This document shows, one piece after another, positions 1 to 10,667 of a DNA stretch of 64,000 nucleotides; the first letter of the stretch is position 1, and each line of letters starts with the position of its first letter. The notes under the pieces are model-generated. The model made no database searches and was not told the origin of the DNA. It saw only the letters and a program-made list of their open reading frames with translations. The position numbers and the translations under genes are program-made. This DNA is from Miscanthus floridulus (lineage: Eukaryota; Streptophyta; Magnoliopsida; Poales; Poaceae), in the NCBI RefSeq assembly GCF_019320115.1, contig NC_089581.1:66953500-67017499 (forward strand). The letters are read 5' to 3'.

Positions 1-81
1 GTGCGGGACATTTTTTTATTTTTTTTTAAAAAAGGCTGAAACGGCAGGCAGCGCAACTGCTACATGGCAGGATGCTAGGCC

Positions 82-215
82 GATCACTGTCGATTTTGGT
101 TTAAAACAAATAATGATACTAGTCATCACTGTTGGTTTTGAAAACCAGCACTTATGGCAACCTTCATTGTTGGTTTTTAAACCAAAACTGACAGTGATAG
201 GAAGATGCTCATCAT
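82..215. repeat. CACTA-type subterminal repeats, cluster 1
   Basis: Several degenerate copies of a ~14-base motif occur in both orientations: ATCACTGTCGATTTT, ATCACTGTTGGTTTT, TTCATTGTTGGTTTT and AAACTGACAGTGATAG. Paired opposite copies could form hairpins. In CACTA elements such motifs bind the element-encoded protein; that role is known for the class and not shown here. Confidence 0.6.
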
Positions 216-283
216 GGATCAGCAGTGCTCCCGCTAACCACCACAGCAGGAGCACTGCTCCCACCTACCATGATAGCTCGTGC

Positions 284-292
284 CTATAAAAT
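284..292 (+). promoter_or_regulatory. TATA box after subterminal cluster 1
   Basis: CTATAAAAT lies about 70 bases after the first subterminal cluster and about 115 bases before an ATG at 401. The reading frame after that ATG has a stop after about 27 codons and is decayed. The position fits a transposon-gene promoter. Confidence 0.4.
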
Positions 293-869
293 GGCGCCGA
301 ACTAGTAGCCTGTCGACGGCCAAGTCTAGCTACTCCACTATTTATTTAGCCACCCTGTTCTTGTTTATTTGCCCACTTCATTCTCTGTTAGCTCCATATC
401 TATGGCCTCTCTATGGGAGAAAGCCCTCCACATACACATTTTAATATGCGTAGTCCACCAGGATGGCACACACAAAAGGTACTAGAAGAATGTTTCTGAA
501 GATAGAGCAACACCGAAGCTTGGGGACGCTGCGAGGTTGACAGATCCATCCTATGCGGTACGCTCTGGACTGTCTATCCAGAGTGGCATGGGTTCATTGG
601 TGCCTGGCAACAACCCCCTTTGTCTTCATAAGGTGTAGCTCATCAGCCATCTCTGGCATTCTCTAGCGCCTTTCGACCCTAGTTGGGTGCTAGAAGAATG
701 CTTCTGAGATGGTTATATTATAATGTGTTTGTGCACTTCGATTGTAACATTAACCTAGACAGAAATAGGTCTTTGTTATCGTATATTTAATTTTATTGTT
801 ATGTCTTTGTTATCATATATGTAATTTTATTCTAAGGTTTCTGTTATTTTATGTTGTATTTCTGTAACC

Positions 870-872
<3 letters not shown>

Positions 873-912
<40 letters not shown>
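873..912. repeat. (AT)n microsatellite
   Basis: About 40 bases of uninterrupted AT dinucleotides. It is a simple repeat in an AT-rich stretch between the two subterminal clusters. Confidence 0.95.
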
Positions 913-914
<2 letters not shown>

Positions 915-964
915 ATGTTTGTCTCTTCAAATGGCAATGCATGCATGGAAGTACGAAATGTTAG

Positions 965-1090
965 GGACGTCACTGTGGGTTTTCCTATAAAACCGATAGT
1001 GATAGAGGCACATCACTGTCGGTTTTTTGACAAAACCGACAGTGATGGCCACCATTAGTGTTAGTTTTACTTTCAAACCGACAGTGATGT
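965..1090. repeat. CACTA-type subterminal repeats, cluster 2
   Basis: Better-preserved copies than cluster 1. GTCACTGTGGGTTTT is followed by AAACCGATAGTGATAG, then ATCACTGTCGGTTTT by AAACCGACAGTGATGG, then AAACCGACAGTGATGT. The alternating orientations give near-perfect inverted pairs of about 15 bases with short loops. Confidence 0.7.
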
Positions 1091-1099
1091 GTCTACCCC

Positions 1100-1108
1100 C
1101 TATAAAAT
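1100..1108 (+). promoter_or_regulatory. TATA box for CACTA-internal gene
   Basis: CTATAAAAT directly follows subterminal cluster 2 and lies about 118 bases before the ATG at 1218, a normal TATA-to-start spacing for a plant gene with a short leader. Confidence 0.5.
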
Positions 1109-1217
1109 GGAAACACCAGGAACATACACACACCCATGTATGCACCCTCACTTCACTCTTGTTTCTAAGTTTCACGTACTCTCACTTCTCACTCTTTTCA
1201 CTCTACGTGATTTGGTC

Positions 1218-2368
1218 ATGGCTTCTGGATATTTCATTGGTATATATATGTTCTCCTCTTCCATATTCTAGATATGTATATGCATCAATATATATTTATT
1301 TAATTTGTGACATTTTACTTGGCACATTTTATATATTGCAATATATATTTATATTCATATTTCTTGAATTTTAATTGGTATAATGCAATATATATGTTCT
1401 CCTCTTCCATATTCTAGCTATGTATATATGCATTGATCTATATTTATTTAGTTTGCGACATTATACTTGGCACATTTTATATAAACGAATATATATTTAT
1501 ATTCATATTTCTTGAATTTTATTAGGTATAATGCAATATATATGTCGATCTATATTTATTTAGTTTGTGACATTTCACTTGGCACATTTTATATAATGCA
1601 ATATATATTTATATTCATAATTCTTGAATTTTATTAGGTAAGATGAACGGACCTCCCCCACCACAAGAACCAGGTTTTAACCCTAGCGATGATCCATTTG
1701 CTCCAGATATTACCATTCTAGAACACCCTCTTCTAGCTATTGTATGAAATATTTTCCAACATCTTATTTTTGGATGCTAATTAATTAATAATTATAGTTT
1801 AATTTCCATAATAAGTGTTGTTTCATAATATGTATGGACGGGTTCAAATAATATCATTGTTCCATATGTCATAGACGATATCCTTGGTAGAGTGGATGCA
1901 AGTAGCACTTACCTTGCTCATGGTGTCAGACATCGTTAAGAACATGGCATATGATGCAAATGGTCAAACTTGGACATGTGAACTAAGCTTCTACATCCAT
2001 TCGAGGCTACCAATAGTGCCTCAGGAACATATCTAATGGATGGGAGCATAGATGCCGAGCAGCAGAAGCGCCTAGTTCTCTACCGTGCGCCAATGTTTGT
2101 AGGCACTTCAGCACATTTGCTATCAGGTGCCTGATTTCTCGCACTTCAAGATAGAAGCTTTGCGTGCTGCTGATGGCTCTGTTCCACAAGTAATTGAAAT
2201 CTTAGCAAGCTACAACCGTATGGATGTGGTAAAGTCGATGTCACTAATACCTGAGTCGTGGTTATTTATTGTTGTTATTGTAATAACAATGTCTCATTTT
2301 TTTGTTTTGCTCGTTTGTAGGTTTGGCTCCATGACAGTACCTATGCATGCTGTATGTGGCTTATTGGC
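1218..2368 (+). pseudogene. CACTA-internal spliced ORF, function unknown, broken
   Basis: Proposed model: exon 1 at 1218-1239 (MASGYFI), intron 1240-1637 (GT...AG), exon 2 at 1638-1741 (proline-rich, MNGPPPPQEPGF then an acidic stretch), intron 1742-1874, exon 3 from 1875. Reading phase is kept across both junctions. Exon 3 reads openly to about 2034 and includes the motif WTCELSFYIHSRLPI, then meets stops. A further open piece at 2127-2320 (VPDFSHFKIEALRAADGS...) precedes another GT...AG pair. The gene is cut by element A at 2369. It sits where CACTA elements carry their own genes. I do not recognise the protein, and no transposase motif is visible. Confidence 0.35.
1241..1637 (+). repeat. 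Tandem repeat (~140 bp, three copies) inside an intron
   Basis: A unit beginning TATATATGTTCTCCTCTTCC and ending near TTGAATTTTATTAGGTATAATGCA occurs about 2.8 times. The third copy lacks the first ~40 bases. Each copy ends with an ATTAGGTA or ATTGGTA sequence resembling a splice acceptor followed by a donor, so copy number could affect splice-site choice. Confidence 0.75.
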
Positions 2369-3654
2369 TGTTGGCAGTCCTTAACTCACCCTTTTAACCA
2401 TCAACATTTATATAAAATCCATCCAAATGAACACCAAACTTAGAAATAGGGCTCATAACTAACAAAGTTCCACAAGTTTTGGTGATTCATCATTTGTAGG
2501 ACAAGTCGAGATAACACAAGAAACATGTCAAAAGTACACAAAGAACAAAGCATAACATCACCTGATATGAGCCCAATGAGAGAAAGCCCACTCACTAGGA
2601 AAATCAAGGCCTAGTTAGGTTGAGAAAAAAGGCCAAAACCCATATCAAATCAACTCCAAATGGCCCAATGAAGACAACTGACCGAAGATGGGCCATTCAG
2701 GCCTAGTTGGGGTCATGTTTGGCATGTCTCGGGCCCATCTTTGGTGGGCCGCCTCATGCCGCCTCTCCAAGGACGGTTGCATGGGTGATGGCGGTAACTT
2801 AAAATGTGCAAAACATCAGTTTGCTGCCTTCCATGAGGGGATGAAACATTTTCTAAATGACCCCCTCATCTCCACCTATAAAAGGAGGCTCCATCCTCCT
2901 CATTCCAACAACAACACACCAAGGAGAAGAGCTACACCACAAGAGCATCATTCCAAAAGGCCTAGGTGCTAGCTAGCTAGTAGACTTGGTTTGGGAGAGA
3001 TGTGAGGGAGAGTACGGGGAAGAGCCAGACTTGTTGGTATCTCCCTGAACTTGTACTTCGGTGAACACTTGTATCATGATGAAATATTCGCTAAGTAAGT
3101 GTTCATGTTTCTTATCGCATTAAGTCTTTTGATTAGTTAAGCTATACTCTTACTTATTTGTGGGTTCATCGTTTGTCCCTGTGGTGGATGCTCTAGTAGA
3201 GGGCCTGATAAGGATGGATAACCCTATTTAACGCTAGAGTAGTAGTCGATAGCATAGACGTGGTGTCTAGGCTAGAGGCTACCTTCATTTGCCTCGTATC
3301 CTCTGGTTGAGGGGTAGGTGGCAGGTGGTGATAGCCCTATCCATCCTTTGTAATTCCCAATGTTTAGATATAGTGTAGAGCTGTAGACCAGCATCGACTA
3401 GCAGACCAGTTGTAACCCAGTGCCCAAAGTAAACAAGTGAAAGTAGAGTTTATCTTTCCATAAGACCTAAAAGCCATAGGAATCCATCTCTACCCTTTCC
3501 AACTTTACCCCTTGTGTTGTCCTTGGACAAATTAGCTAGATGAGATACCTTCGTTCCCTGTGGAAATACGATACCCTAAATACTTTCGGGTAAAAACTAT
3601 AACGGTAATTCTGTACGCTTGTAGATTAACTTCTATAGATGTTAAGAAATTCCA
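2369..3654 (+). repeat. 5' LTR of element A
   Basis: 1286 bp, beginning TGTTGGCAGTCC and ending ATTCCA, matched along its length by the 3' LTR at 48415-49728. A TATA box at 2877-2885 marks the probable U3/R junction. The primer-binding site starts ten bases after the end. Confidence 0.9.
2877..2885 (+). promoter_or_regulatory. TATA box of element A LTR
   Basis: TATAAAAGG is conserved in the 3' LTR at 48954-48962. It is the only strong TATA element seen in the LTR and should set the start of the retroelement transcript. Confidence 0.6.
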
Positions 3655-3664
3655 ATAAGCTTTC

Positions 3665-3682
3665 TAGCGTCGTTGTCGAGGA
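3665..3682 (+). promoter_or_regulatory. Primer-binding site, tRNA-Asp type (element A)
   Basis: TAGCGTCGTTGTCGAGGA differs from TGGCGCCGTTGCCGGGGA, the complement of the plant tRNA-Asp 3' end, at four positions. All four are transitions (C to T or G to A), as expected of cytosine deamination in an old copy. Confidence 0.75.
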
Positions 3683-3768
3683 ATGCTATTTTCTTCAAAC
3701 CTAGTTTGTCCTCATATCTGTATCCTTTATTTTTATAAAAACAAAATATTTTCTTTACCTTTTCCACT

Positions 3769-5179
3769 ATGAAGCCACCACAAATTCAAAACCCTTTCGC
3801 TTCAAAGGGGGAGTTTCCTGAGGCACAACCTCCAAAACCAAACCTCTCATCTGGGGGTAAACTCCACCCTTGTCTAAAATACATGGTTTGGGAACAACCC
3901 TTCTTAGGGCATGACACAAGAAACCTTAAGGTGGAAATTGTTTCCCTTTTCTCTCATGGAGAAAGCAAAACAATGGTACACACATATCATAGGAAGTACA
4001 AATGGGGATTGGGAAGAACTTAAAAACATGTTTTGCCTTGCATTCTTCCCTATGTCTTGTATCAACTCCCTACCAAGGGCAATCCTTGATTTTGAGCAGT
4101 ACGATAGGGAATCTATAGGTGTAGCCTAGGTCAGGTTTTCAACGTTAATATATGCCGGCCCAGACTTGTCTTTACCCGAGAGCATGTTGTTGCATCAATT
4201 TTGTTTGGGTCTCGATAAAGAAGCTGCCCTATACCTTAACATGACCATCAGAGGGTCATTTACATATAAAACTATGATGGAACAAAAGAAAATCCTTGCT
4301 CACATATTAGAAAAACATGTTTCTTCCATCATAGAACCCAAACCCCTCCAAAAGAAGGGCATGTCAAGCTTTGAGGAGCCCTCATCAGCTGAATCCAAAC
4401 TCGTTCCATCCTTAGATTCAACTCATGAGCCCTCACTCGAACCACGAACACCGAAGGGAAGAGTACTTCATCCTCCAGAGTTCCCTATCAAATTTGAGGA
4501 TTATGGCAATACCTCAAAGTTATCATGGCACGAAAAGCACATAAAGGAAGTTTCTCCTAGAATGGAACCATCAAAGGAAAAGTTAATGGAAGTGAAATGT
4601 TCTTCTAAAGCAATTTAGATTCTTTCAACTTCCACGACCATACCATGCTCGTTAAAGGGAACAAACATAGGTGCCCTACACAACCCCACAATCGGGACTA
4701 GTATCATGTCAGAATTCCTAGCAAAAAACCTTTTGGGTAACATGCCGCTAATCTCGACCAATAAACTCTTTAAAAGTCCTTTGGGACTATTTTTTGAGTG
4801 TTGTGGGATCGCCAGGGCTGTGCTAGTCACAATTAATGAAATCAAGGCTTTCATAGATTTCCACATCTTTGCCATCCTTGAGTTTGATCTTCTCATAGGC
4901 TACCTGTTGGACAAACTTTTTCAAGAAAAATATCCCCATGGGAGCCTTAGTGAAAAGTTTGGGAAAACTGCTTCCGCCACTCACCTCGAAATCTCAATGG
5001 CGGAGCATATTCCCAATCAGGACCCGTTTGAGGAGGTGAAGTTCATATCCCTGTTCATTTCACATAGGTCTCCTTGTGAAACAGAACATCCTTCATCACC
5101 CTCACTCGAACTTAAGTTATGTCCCTCTAGCCGCCAAAATGTTGTTCTTGATAGTGGTCAAGATTCAATGTTAATCTAG
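3769..5179 (+). pseudogene. gag: gag plus retropepsin-like protein of element A, decayed
   Basis: The ORF opens with MKPPQIQNPFASKG and shifts frame near 3880-3911. It then runs in a single frame to 5179, interrupted by TAG at 4127 and 4616. The gag core has the retrotransposon-gag signature RWKLFPFSL...KQWYTHIIG...GDWEELKNMF..FFP, followed by a 'LHQFCLGLD' segment. From about 4620 the product looks like an aspartic protease fold, with LHNPTIGTSIMSEFL where an active-site loop would lie and FDLLIGYLLDKLF near the flap end. The expected D-[ST]-G triad is not visible. No zinc knuckle was seen. The tail at 5180-5370 (VVDAYVYQKYCKSHG) is shared with element B. Confidence 0.7.
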
Positions 5180-6661
5180 CATGATTTATCCCTTGAGATT
5201 GATCATAAACTCTTGTGCCATGGACATCTTGCTTAGTGGCATGTGCTCCTACGAGGATTCCAACCATCTCCTGATTCTCGTTTCAAAACATTTTAGGAGA
5301 ATGGTTGTGGATGCATATGTTTATCAGAAATATTGCAAATCTCATGGTTGCATTATGGCACTAAACTTGTAGCTTGAGCGATAATGCCCAATGATTGGTG
5401 GTGAAGCTGGGAACTATACCACCATTGATAGCTGCAAGATGAAGTTCCCACGGTCAAGCTTGTGACCATAAACAAAGCACTGCCGGGAGATACCCTAAAT
5501 TATCATGAGAAATATATATATATAATCATAAAAAAACAACTTTCTTAATAAAGGCAAGAACATGTTATCAAGTTAGTATGCACCTTTGGGTATTCTTGGT
5601 CGCTAACCTTTTTAGGTTAAGATTAAGAAGAACAAGGGGCATATGATGCTGAAAACATGGGAGTTGCATTGATTACATGCCTTAACAATCTTTAGTGATG
5701 GAATACACTCAAGAGGAGGCCCTGACTCTACACACTTGACTTTTACACAAAAGTCCAAGTGTGGGGGAGAATGGTGAGAGTCTCACTACAAGTTCCATCC
5801 ATTCCAAAGACCATAAAAAATGATGTAGCCCTATCTTGCTAAAGAAAAAAGAGAGAGAAAAAGCAAATAATAAAAAAAGAGAGAGAAATGATATATATAG
5901 AAAAAAAGAAAAAAGGAGAAGAAGGAGAGAGAGAAGAGTATTCTCCTCTCCTAGACTTTTGCTATCACTAAAGCCCATGGTCCGCACACACTAGTTGTGT
6001 GAATGGCCTAGCCTTGGTGATAACCTAAGATGAACCATATACAAGCCACCGTTGCAGCAACTTCAAAATCTTCATCCACATATGTTGCCGGTAAATACAC
6101 TCAGGTATGCAAAGGTAAATAAATGTTCACCAAACTCTACCACTCATATTTATTTTCATTTGCTCACACAAGATTCATGCTTTCCTTATTTATGTCGTAT
6201 GCTCTAGTTTGGATGTATTCTATATAGGTACACACATAGGCCTTTTTGAATTAAGCATGGTGCTTAGGTTAAAATGACCTTCGTTAATCAAACTTTGACA
6301 TGGTGTTGAAATTTGATTAATGAACTTTGAGTAATAATTTCATAAAACAGTGGAAGTAATCTTTTATGGAGATAAATCAAGGCTAGATTTACCTTGCAAT
6401 CTTTACATTAGCCTTGCTTGAGTATGCAAAGTCTGGTGAACGAATGAAAATAAAAAAATATAGATTAATAGATAATAGTACTAATAATAATATAATAAAA
6501 TAATAATAATAATAATAATAATAAGATTTAGGCTCCCCGATACTCAAACCAGTAGAGCCCTTGTCTGTTTCCTCCTTTGTTTTTCTCTATCAAATAAAAC
6601 AGGTACAAGAACAAGTGTGGGGGAGATCTCTCAAGCATGACGAATACTCATTCAAGATCTC
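5180..6661 (+). other. 3' internal region of element A, first part
   Basis: No ORF of note beyond the shared tail ending near 5370. The stretch includes an AG-rich tract (about 5838-5940) and a TAA-type microsatellite near 6480-6524. It also has two internal polypurine-tract-like sequences, at 5756-5769 and 6612-6625, each identical to the functional tract core AAGTGTGGGGGAG. The Copia element R interrupts it at 6662. Confidence 0.6.
6480..6524. repeat. (TAA)n microsatellite
   Basis: Runs of AAT/TAA trinucleotides with two interruptions, in the non-coding 3' internal part of element A. Confidence 0.9.
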
Positions 6662-7095
6662 TGAAAGCATCTAGGCCCCTAGTTGGGTTTTGGTGATTAA
6701 TGACAATACAAGATTACTATGACTAACATGTGTTTTGCAGAGGCATGCAAGTTAGGTCATGGTAATGGAGATCAATTGGACAATCAAGGTTGTCATGCCC
6801 CTACAATGGAAATCATTTTGGTTTTCAAAGGATGGACTACAAGGTTAAGGATGACTAGTTCTAAGTGTCATTTGGAGTTGGAGTGACACTTAGAGTAGTT
6901 TAGGACTTTGTTTTTCCTTTGGCCATACTATTAAGGGGGGTATGGACGGGTAGCTTGACCTAGGTGAGTCTAGTGAGTTAGGTGTGGTGCACACTTGTTA
7001 AAACTAGCTCTAGGTAGCTCCTACGAATGCCTAAGATCCTTTGGGGCAAACTTCATTCACATATGATCGAGAGTTGGAAGTGAATGGAGGGTCAA

Positions 7096-7455
7096 ATGCT
7101 GACCGGACGCTAGCTCCGGTGTGACTGGACGCTAGCCGCAGGGTCCGGTCAGTTCATTTGATCAACAGACTATGTTCAGTGTGACCGGACGCTAGAGAGG
7201 TCAAGTGACCAGACGCTGAGAGGCAGCGTCCTGTCGACTCCAGTAAGGTTCCAGAGAAGGGAATCTATGACTGGATGCGTCTGGTCAGTGCTGACTGGAC
7301 CCTGGGAGTTCAGCGTCCGGTCGAGTACAGTAAGGGTCCAGTGAGGGTTTAATGTGACTGGACGCATCCGGTCAGTGGTGACTGGACCCTGCCAGTGTCT
7401 GGTCAACACATTATCACTAGATTGCGGGTTGAACTGGCCGGAGCGTCCGGTCACC
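7096..7455. repeat. GACCGGACGC / GCGTCCGGTC palindromic motif array in LTR
   Basis: About a dozen copies of GACCGGACGC-like and GTCCGGTCA-like motifs, in both orientations, lie upstream of the TATA box. Several are decayed by C/T transitions (GACTGGACGC, GTCTGGTCA). A similar array occurs at 14278-14572. From memory, CCGGAC/GTCCGG palindromes in the LTR are a known Sirevirus hallmark with a suspected regulatory role. Confidence 0.75.
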
Positions 7456-7492
7456 CCGTAGAGGCTCATAATGGTTCATTTTTCAGGCTGCC

Positions 7493-7502
7493 TTATAAAT
7501 AG
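7493..7502 (+). promoter_or_regulatory. TATA box of Copia R LTR
   Basis: TTATAAATAG lies about 50 bases after the palindromic motif array and about 720 bases before the LTR end, a plausible U3/R boundary. Confidence 0.6.
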
Positions 7503-8216
7503 AAGCTCCACTCATGTGTGGAGTCACTTTTGCTCATTCCAACAGCTGAGAAACACGTTTGTGAGTGCTAAGAAGATCAAGGTCCTAGTGAGGTGATTGA
7601 GATTTGAGAATCCAAGAGAGTAGCCTCATTAGTGAATCAAGAGTAGCCAAGTGTGCATCCATCTTCTCATTAGGCTTCGCATGGTCAAGTGAGAGTTCGT
7701 GCTTGTTACTCTTGGTGATCGCCATCACCTAGATGGCTTGGTGGTGATTGGGAGCTTGGTGATCATCCAGCAAAGCTTGTGGGTGACCCAACTCAAGTTG
7801 TGAGCGGCTTTGGGTGATTCACCGCGACGGAGTGTCGAAGAATCAACCCATAGAGAGCACTTGATCCTTGCGCGGATCAAGGGGGAGCTACACCCTTGCG
7901 CAGGTGCTCCAATGAGGACTAGTGGGGAGTGGCGACTCTCCGATACCTCGGCAAAACATCGCCGCGTTCCTCTCTCTCTCTATTTACTTTGGGCATTTAC
8001 TTTGAGCAATTCAATACTTGTCTTTACATTCATAGAATTGCCATGCTAGAGTAAGTTTGGAACATAGGTAGCAAGTCCGTTGTGCATTAGTTTAATAGAA
8101 ACCCTTTGTAGGCACAAGGGGTTAATTGGGCTAACCATAGGATTTAATTATTGCAAGAAAATTTAGAATTAGCCCAATTCACCCCCCCCCCTCTTGGGCA
8201 TCTTGATCCTTTCAAT

Positions 8217-8228
8217 TGGTATTAGAGC
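8217..8228 (+). promoter_or_regulatory. Primer-binding site, tRNA-iMet type (element R)
   Basis: TGGTATTAGAGC starts two bases after the LTR. It matches the complement of the initiator tRNA-Met 3' end (TGGTATCAGAGC) except for one C-to-T change. Confidence 0.9.
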
Positions 8229-8267
8229 CTCGTGCTCATGTTTTTAAGCTTAATCACTTAGAGCAAG

Positions 8268-10652
8268 ATGTCTCACGGGGATGGACCTCCTCCTATCTTT
8301 GAGGGAGATGACTTTTCATATTGGAAAATCCGCATGGAGGCGTACTTGGAAGCTCTAGACATTGGTATTCTTAGAGCCACCTCACAAGGCTTCCCAAAAC
8401 CTTAGGATGTAACTAATTTACAAGGCAATGATGTTAATTATGAAAAATGGAATGCAAAGGCTCGCAACACCATCTTTAGAGGCCTTTGCAAAGATGTGTT
8501 CAACCGCGTAAGGAACCGCAAAGACGCCCATGCACTATGGTCGGACGTTTGTGCGCTCCATGAGGGAACCAAGAGTGAGCATGAGGAACGCTATCATCTT
8601 GTGATTAAAAAGCTAAATTCATTTGAGATGCTTCCCAAAGAATGTGCTAATGAGATGTATTCACGTTTGAATGTTCTTGTAGAGGAAGTCAATGGGCTTG
8701 GACTTACTCAAATGTCACCATCCGACGTTGTGAGAAAGATCTTGAGTGTCCTCCCCATTGACAAATATGGGCATATTGTGACCGTGCTACACCAAGGTGA
8801 TCTTTCCACCGCTACACCGACACAAATCTTGGGAAAGATCAATGCTCATGAGATGTACATGCACATCACGCCACAAGATGGCTCATCCTCTAACAAGAAG
8901 AAAGACAAAGACTTAGCATTCAAAGCTAGCCAAGAGAAGGGCAAGGCAAGACTTGAGTATGAAAGCTCAAGTGAAGATGAAGTTGATGATGAAAGTCTTG
9001 CTCTCATGGTGAAGAAGACCGCTAAGATGCTAAAGAAGCTCAACAAGAGTGGCATCAAGTTCAATGGCAAGAAGAAGAAGTTCTTCACAAGCTCAAGAAG
9101 AAAGCCTATCTCCGAGATGGATTGCTATAATTGTGGTGAACTTGGCCATCTCGCTCATCAATGCACAAAGCCCAAGAAAGACAAGTTCAAGAACAAGAAC
9201 AAGGGCAAGAAAGATGACTCAAGCAATGAAGATGAATATGAGAAGAAGAAGAACAAGCCATACAAGAAAAGAGATGGAAAAAAGAGAGACTTCCACAAGA
9301 AGAAGAAGAGTGGAAAGGCCTACATCGTCGGTGATTGGCTCACGGACATTGATTCATCAAGTGGATCATCTGATGATGATAGTGACAATGAGAAGGTGGC
9401 CACCATTGCTATTGATGTTTCATCTACACCGCCACCATCGCCTTCATTCTCTACACACCTATGCCTTATGGCCAAGGGTGAACACAAGGTATCAAATGAT
9501 GGTGATAGTAGTGATGATGAGCAAGCTAGTGATGATAGCGATAGCGATGATGATGATTCACCTTCATATGATGATCTTGCCAAAATACTAAGAAAATACA
9601 CTAAGATCATTAGAAAGAGTAGAGCTACAAATGAAAAGCTTGATGCTAAAAATGATTCACTCTTAGCAAAGTGCGACACATTAGAAAAGGCTAATGATGA
9701 GCTTAGAGAAACTAATGATGCTATATCATCCAAATTCAAGGAGCTCAAATCTTCTAAGAAAGAGCTTAAAGATAAACATGATAAACTTGAGTGGGTGCAC
9801 AATGAGCTCATCACTAGCCATAATAAGTTAAAAGATGAATATACAACTCTTAAGATCAATCATGATACTATTGTTATTGCTCAAGAATTTTTACCAAATG
9901 AGCCACATGATGCTACTAACCATGTTGTTAAGATTGATATAGCTACATCATGTGATGATTTGATTGATGAGAGCATTGAGCAAGGATCTAGTGGCAAAGG
10001 CAAGCAAGTGGTTGAGTGCAATGACTATGATGAATATGTCAAGCTCATGAAAGATCTTGAAGAAATGAAAAGCCACAACACCATTGTGCTAGAAACTCTT
10101 GATCATGACAAAGAGTTGATTCTTGAGAATAAGAAGCTTAAAGAAGAAAACAAGAAGCTCAAGGAGGAGAAGAAAGATGATGCTCTAAAGGAAGAAAATA
10201 AGAAGCTCAAGTTGGAGAAAGAGCATCTCAAGATTGGGTTGAGCAAGTTTGCTAGAGGCAAGCACCTCCAAAGTGAGCTACTCATGAACACCATCATGAA
10301 AATGGATAGAAGTGGCATTGGATATGTGGCAAGTGTAGAGAAGAAGAAGGCTCAAATTCAACAACAACAATCAAAGCCAAAGCCAAAGCTAAAGCCAAAG
10401 AGATGTTTTGAGTGTGGACAAGAAGGCCACTTTGCTCATGAGTGTCAAACTCCACCGCCACAACCCTTGCCCAAGCATGCTAGACCCTTTGCCTTCAATG
10501 CTCACTACAAGCTTAGAAAGGACTCTAGTGGAAAGATGAAAGTCATGTTCTTAGGACCCCCTAACAAGAATAGGCCAAAGAAGATTTGGGTGGCTAAGTC
10601 ACTTGTTGAGAAGGTGAAGGGCCCTCAACAAGTTTGGATTCCTAAAGCTTGA
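8268..10652 (+). pseudogene. gag: Copia R gag (nucleocapsid), nearly intact
   Basis: Starts at ATG 8268 (MSHGDGPPPIFEGDDFSYW, the usual N-terminus of Copia gag/UBN2 proteins). A single in-frame TAG at 8403 breaks it at codon 46; the rest reads openly for 718+ codons to TGA at 10650. The order is: UBN2-type gag fold (about 8280-8880), lysine/acidic linker, CCHC zinc knuckle CYNCGELGHLAHQC (9123-9164), serine/aspartate-rich stretch, long coiled coil (about 9590-10290), and second CCHC knuckle CFECGQEGHFAHEC (10404-10445). Two knuckles and the coiled coil fit Sireviruses. It packages element RNA in the cytoplasmic particle. A start at 8496 would omit the conserved N-terminus, so I prefer 8268. 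Confidence 0.9.
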
Positions 10653-10667
10653 ATCTCTTGTGTGTAG

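Larger units (their letters stand above)
1..2368 (+). mobile_element. CACTA-like DNA transposon, left part (partial)
   Basis: The stretch holds clustered inverted subterminal motifs related to CACTGTCGGTTT and AAACCGACAGTGATG, then TATA boxes, then a small spliced coding model. This arrangement is typical of grass CACTA (En/Spm) elements. The element starts before the window, so its terminal CACTA bases are not seen. It is cut at 2368 by the LTR of element A. Similar subterminal motifs and coding remnants reappear after 49728, so the element was probably one unit split by A. No five-base duplication was found around A (TTGGC on the left, AGATC on the right), so that continuity is inferred. 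Confidence 0.6.
6662..8214 (+). repeat. 5' LTR of Copia element R
   Basis: 1553 bp, from TGAAAGCATC to CCTTTCA (inverted ends TGAAAG/CTTTCA). The first ~135 bases recur at 36859-36993, starting right after the polypurine tract AAAAAGGGGGAGAT. TATA box at 7493. A C-run of about ten bases lies near 8182-8191. Confidence 0.93.

Noticed and set aside
2364..2368. Target-site duplication for element A
   Set aside because: TTGGC on the left does not match AGATC after 49728. The LTR ends are well defined, so the duplication is lost or the flanks were rearranged.
6657..6661. Target-site duplication ATCTC for Copia R
   Set aside because: The right flank was removed by the R-G deletion, so it cannot be tested.
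9049..9591. 180-codon + strand ORF rich in R and M, and antisense ORFs at 9320-9859 and 10103-10318
   Set aside because: They lie in other frames of the intact Copia gag and result from its repetitive Lys/Asp/Ser codons.
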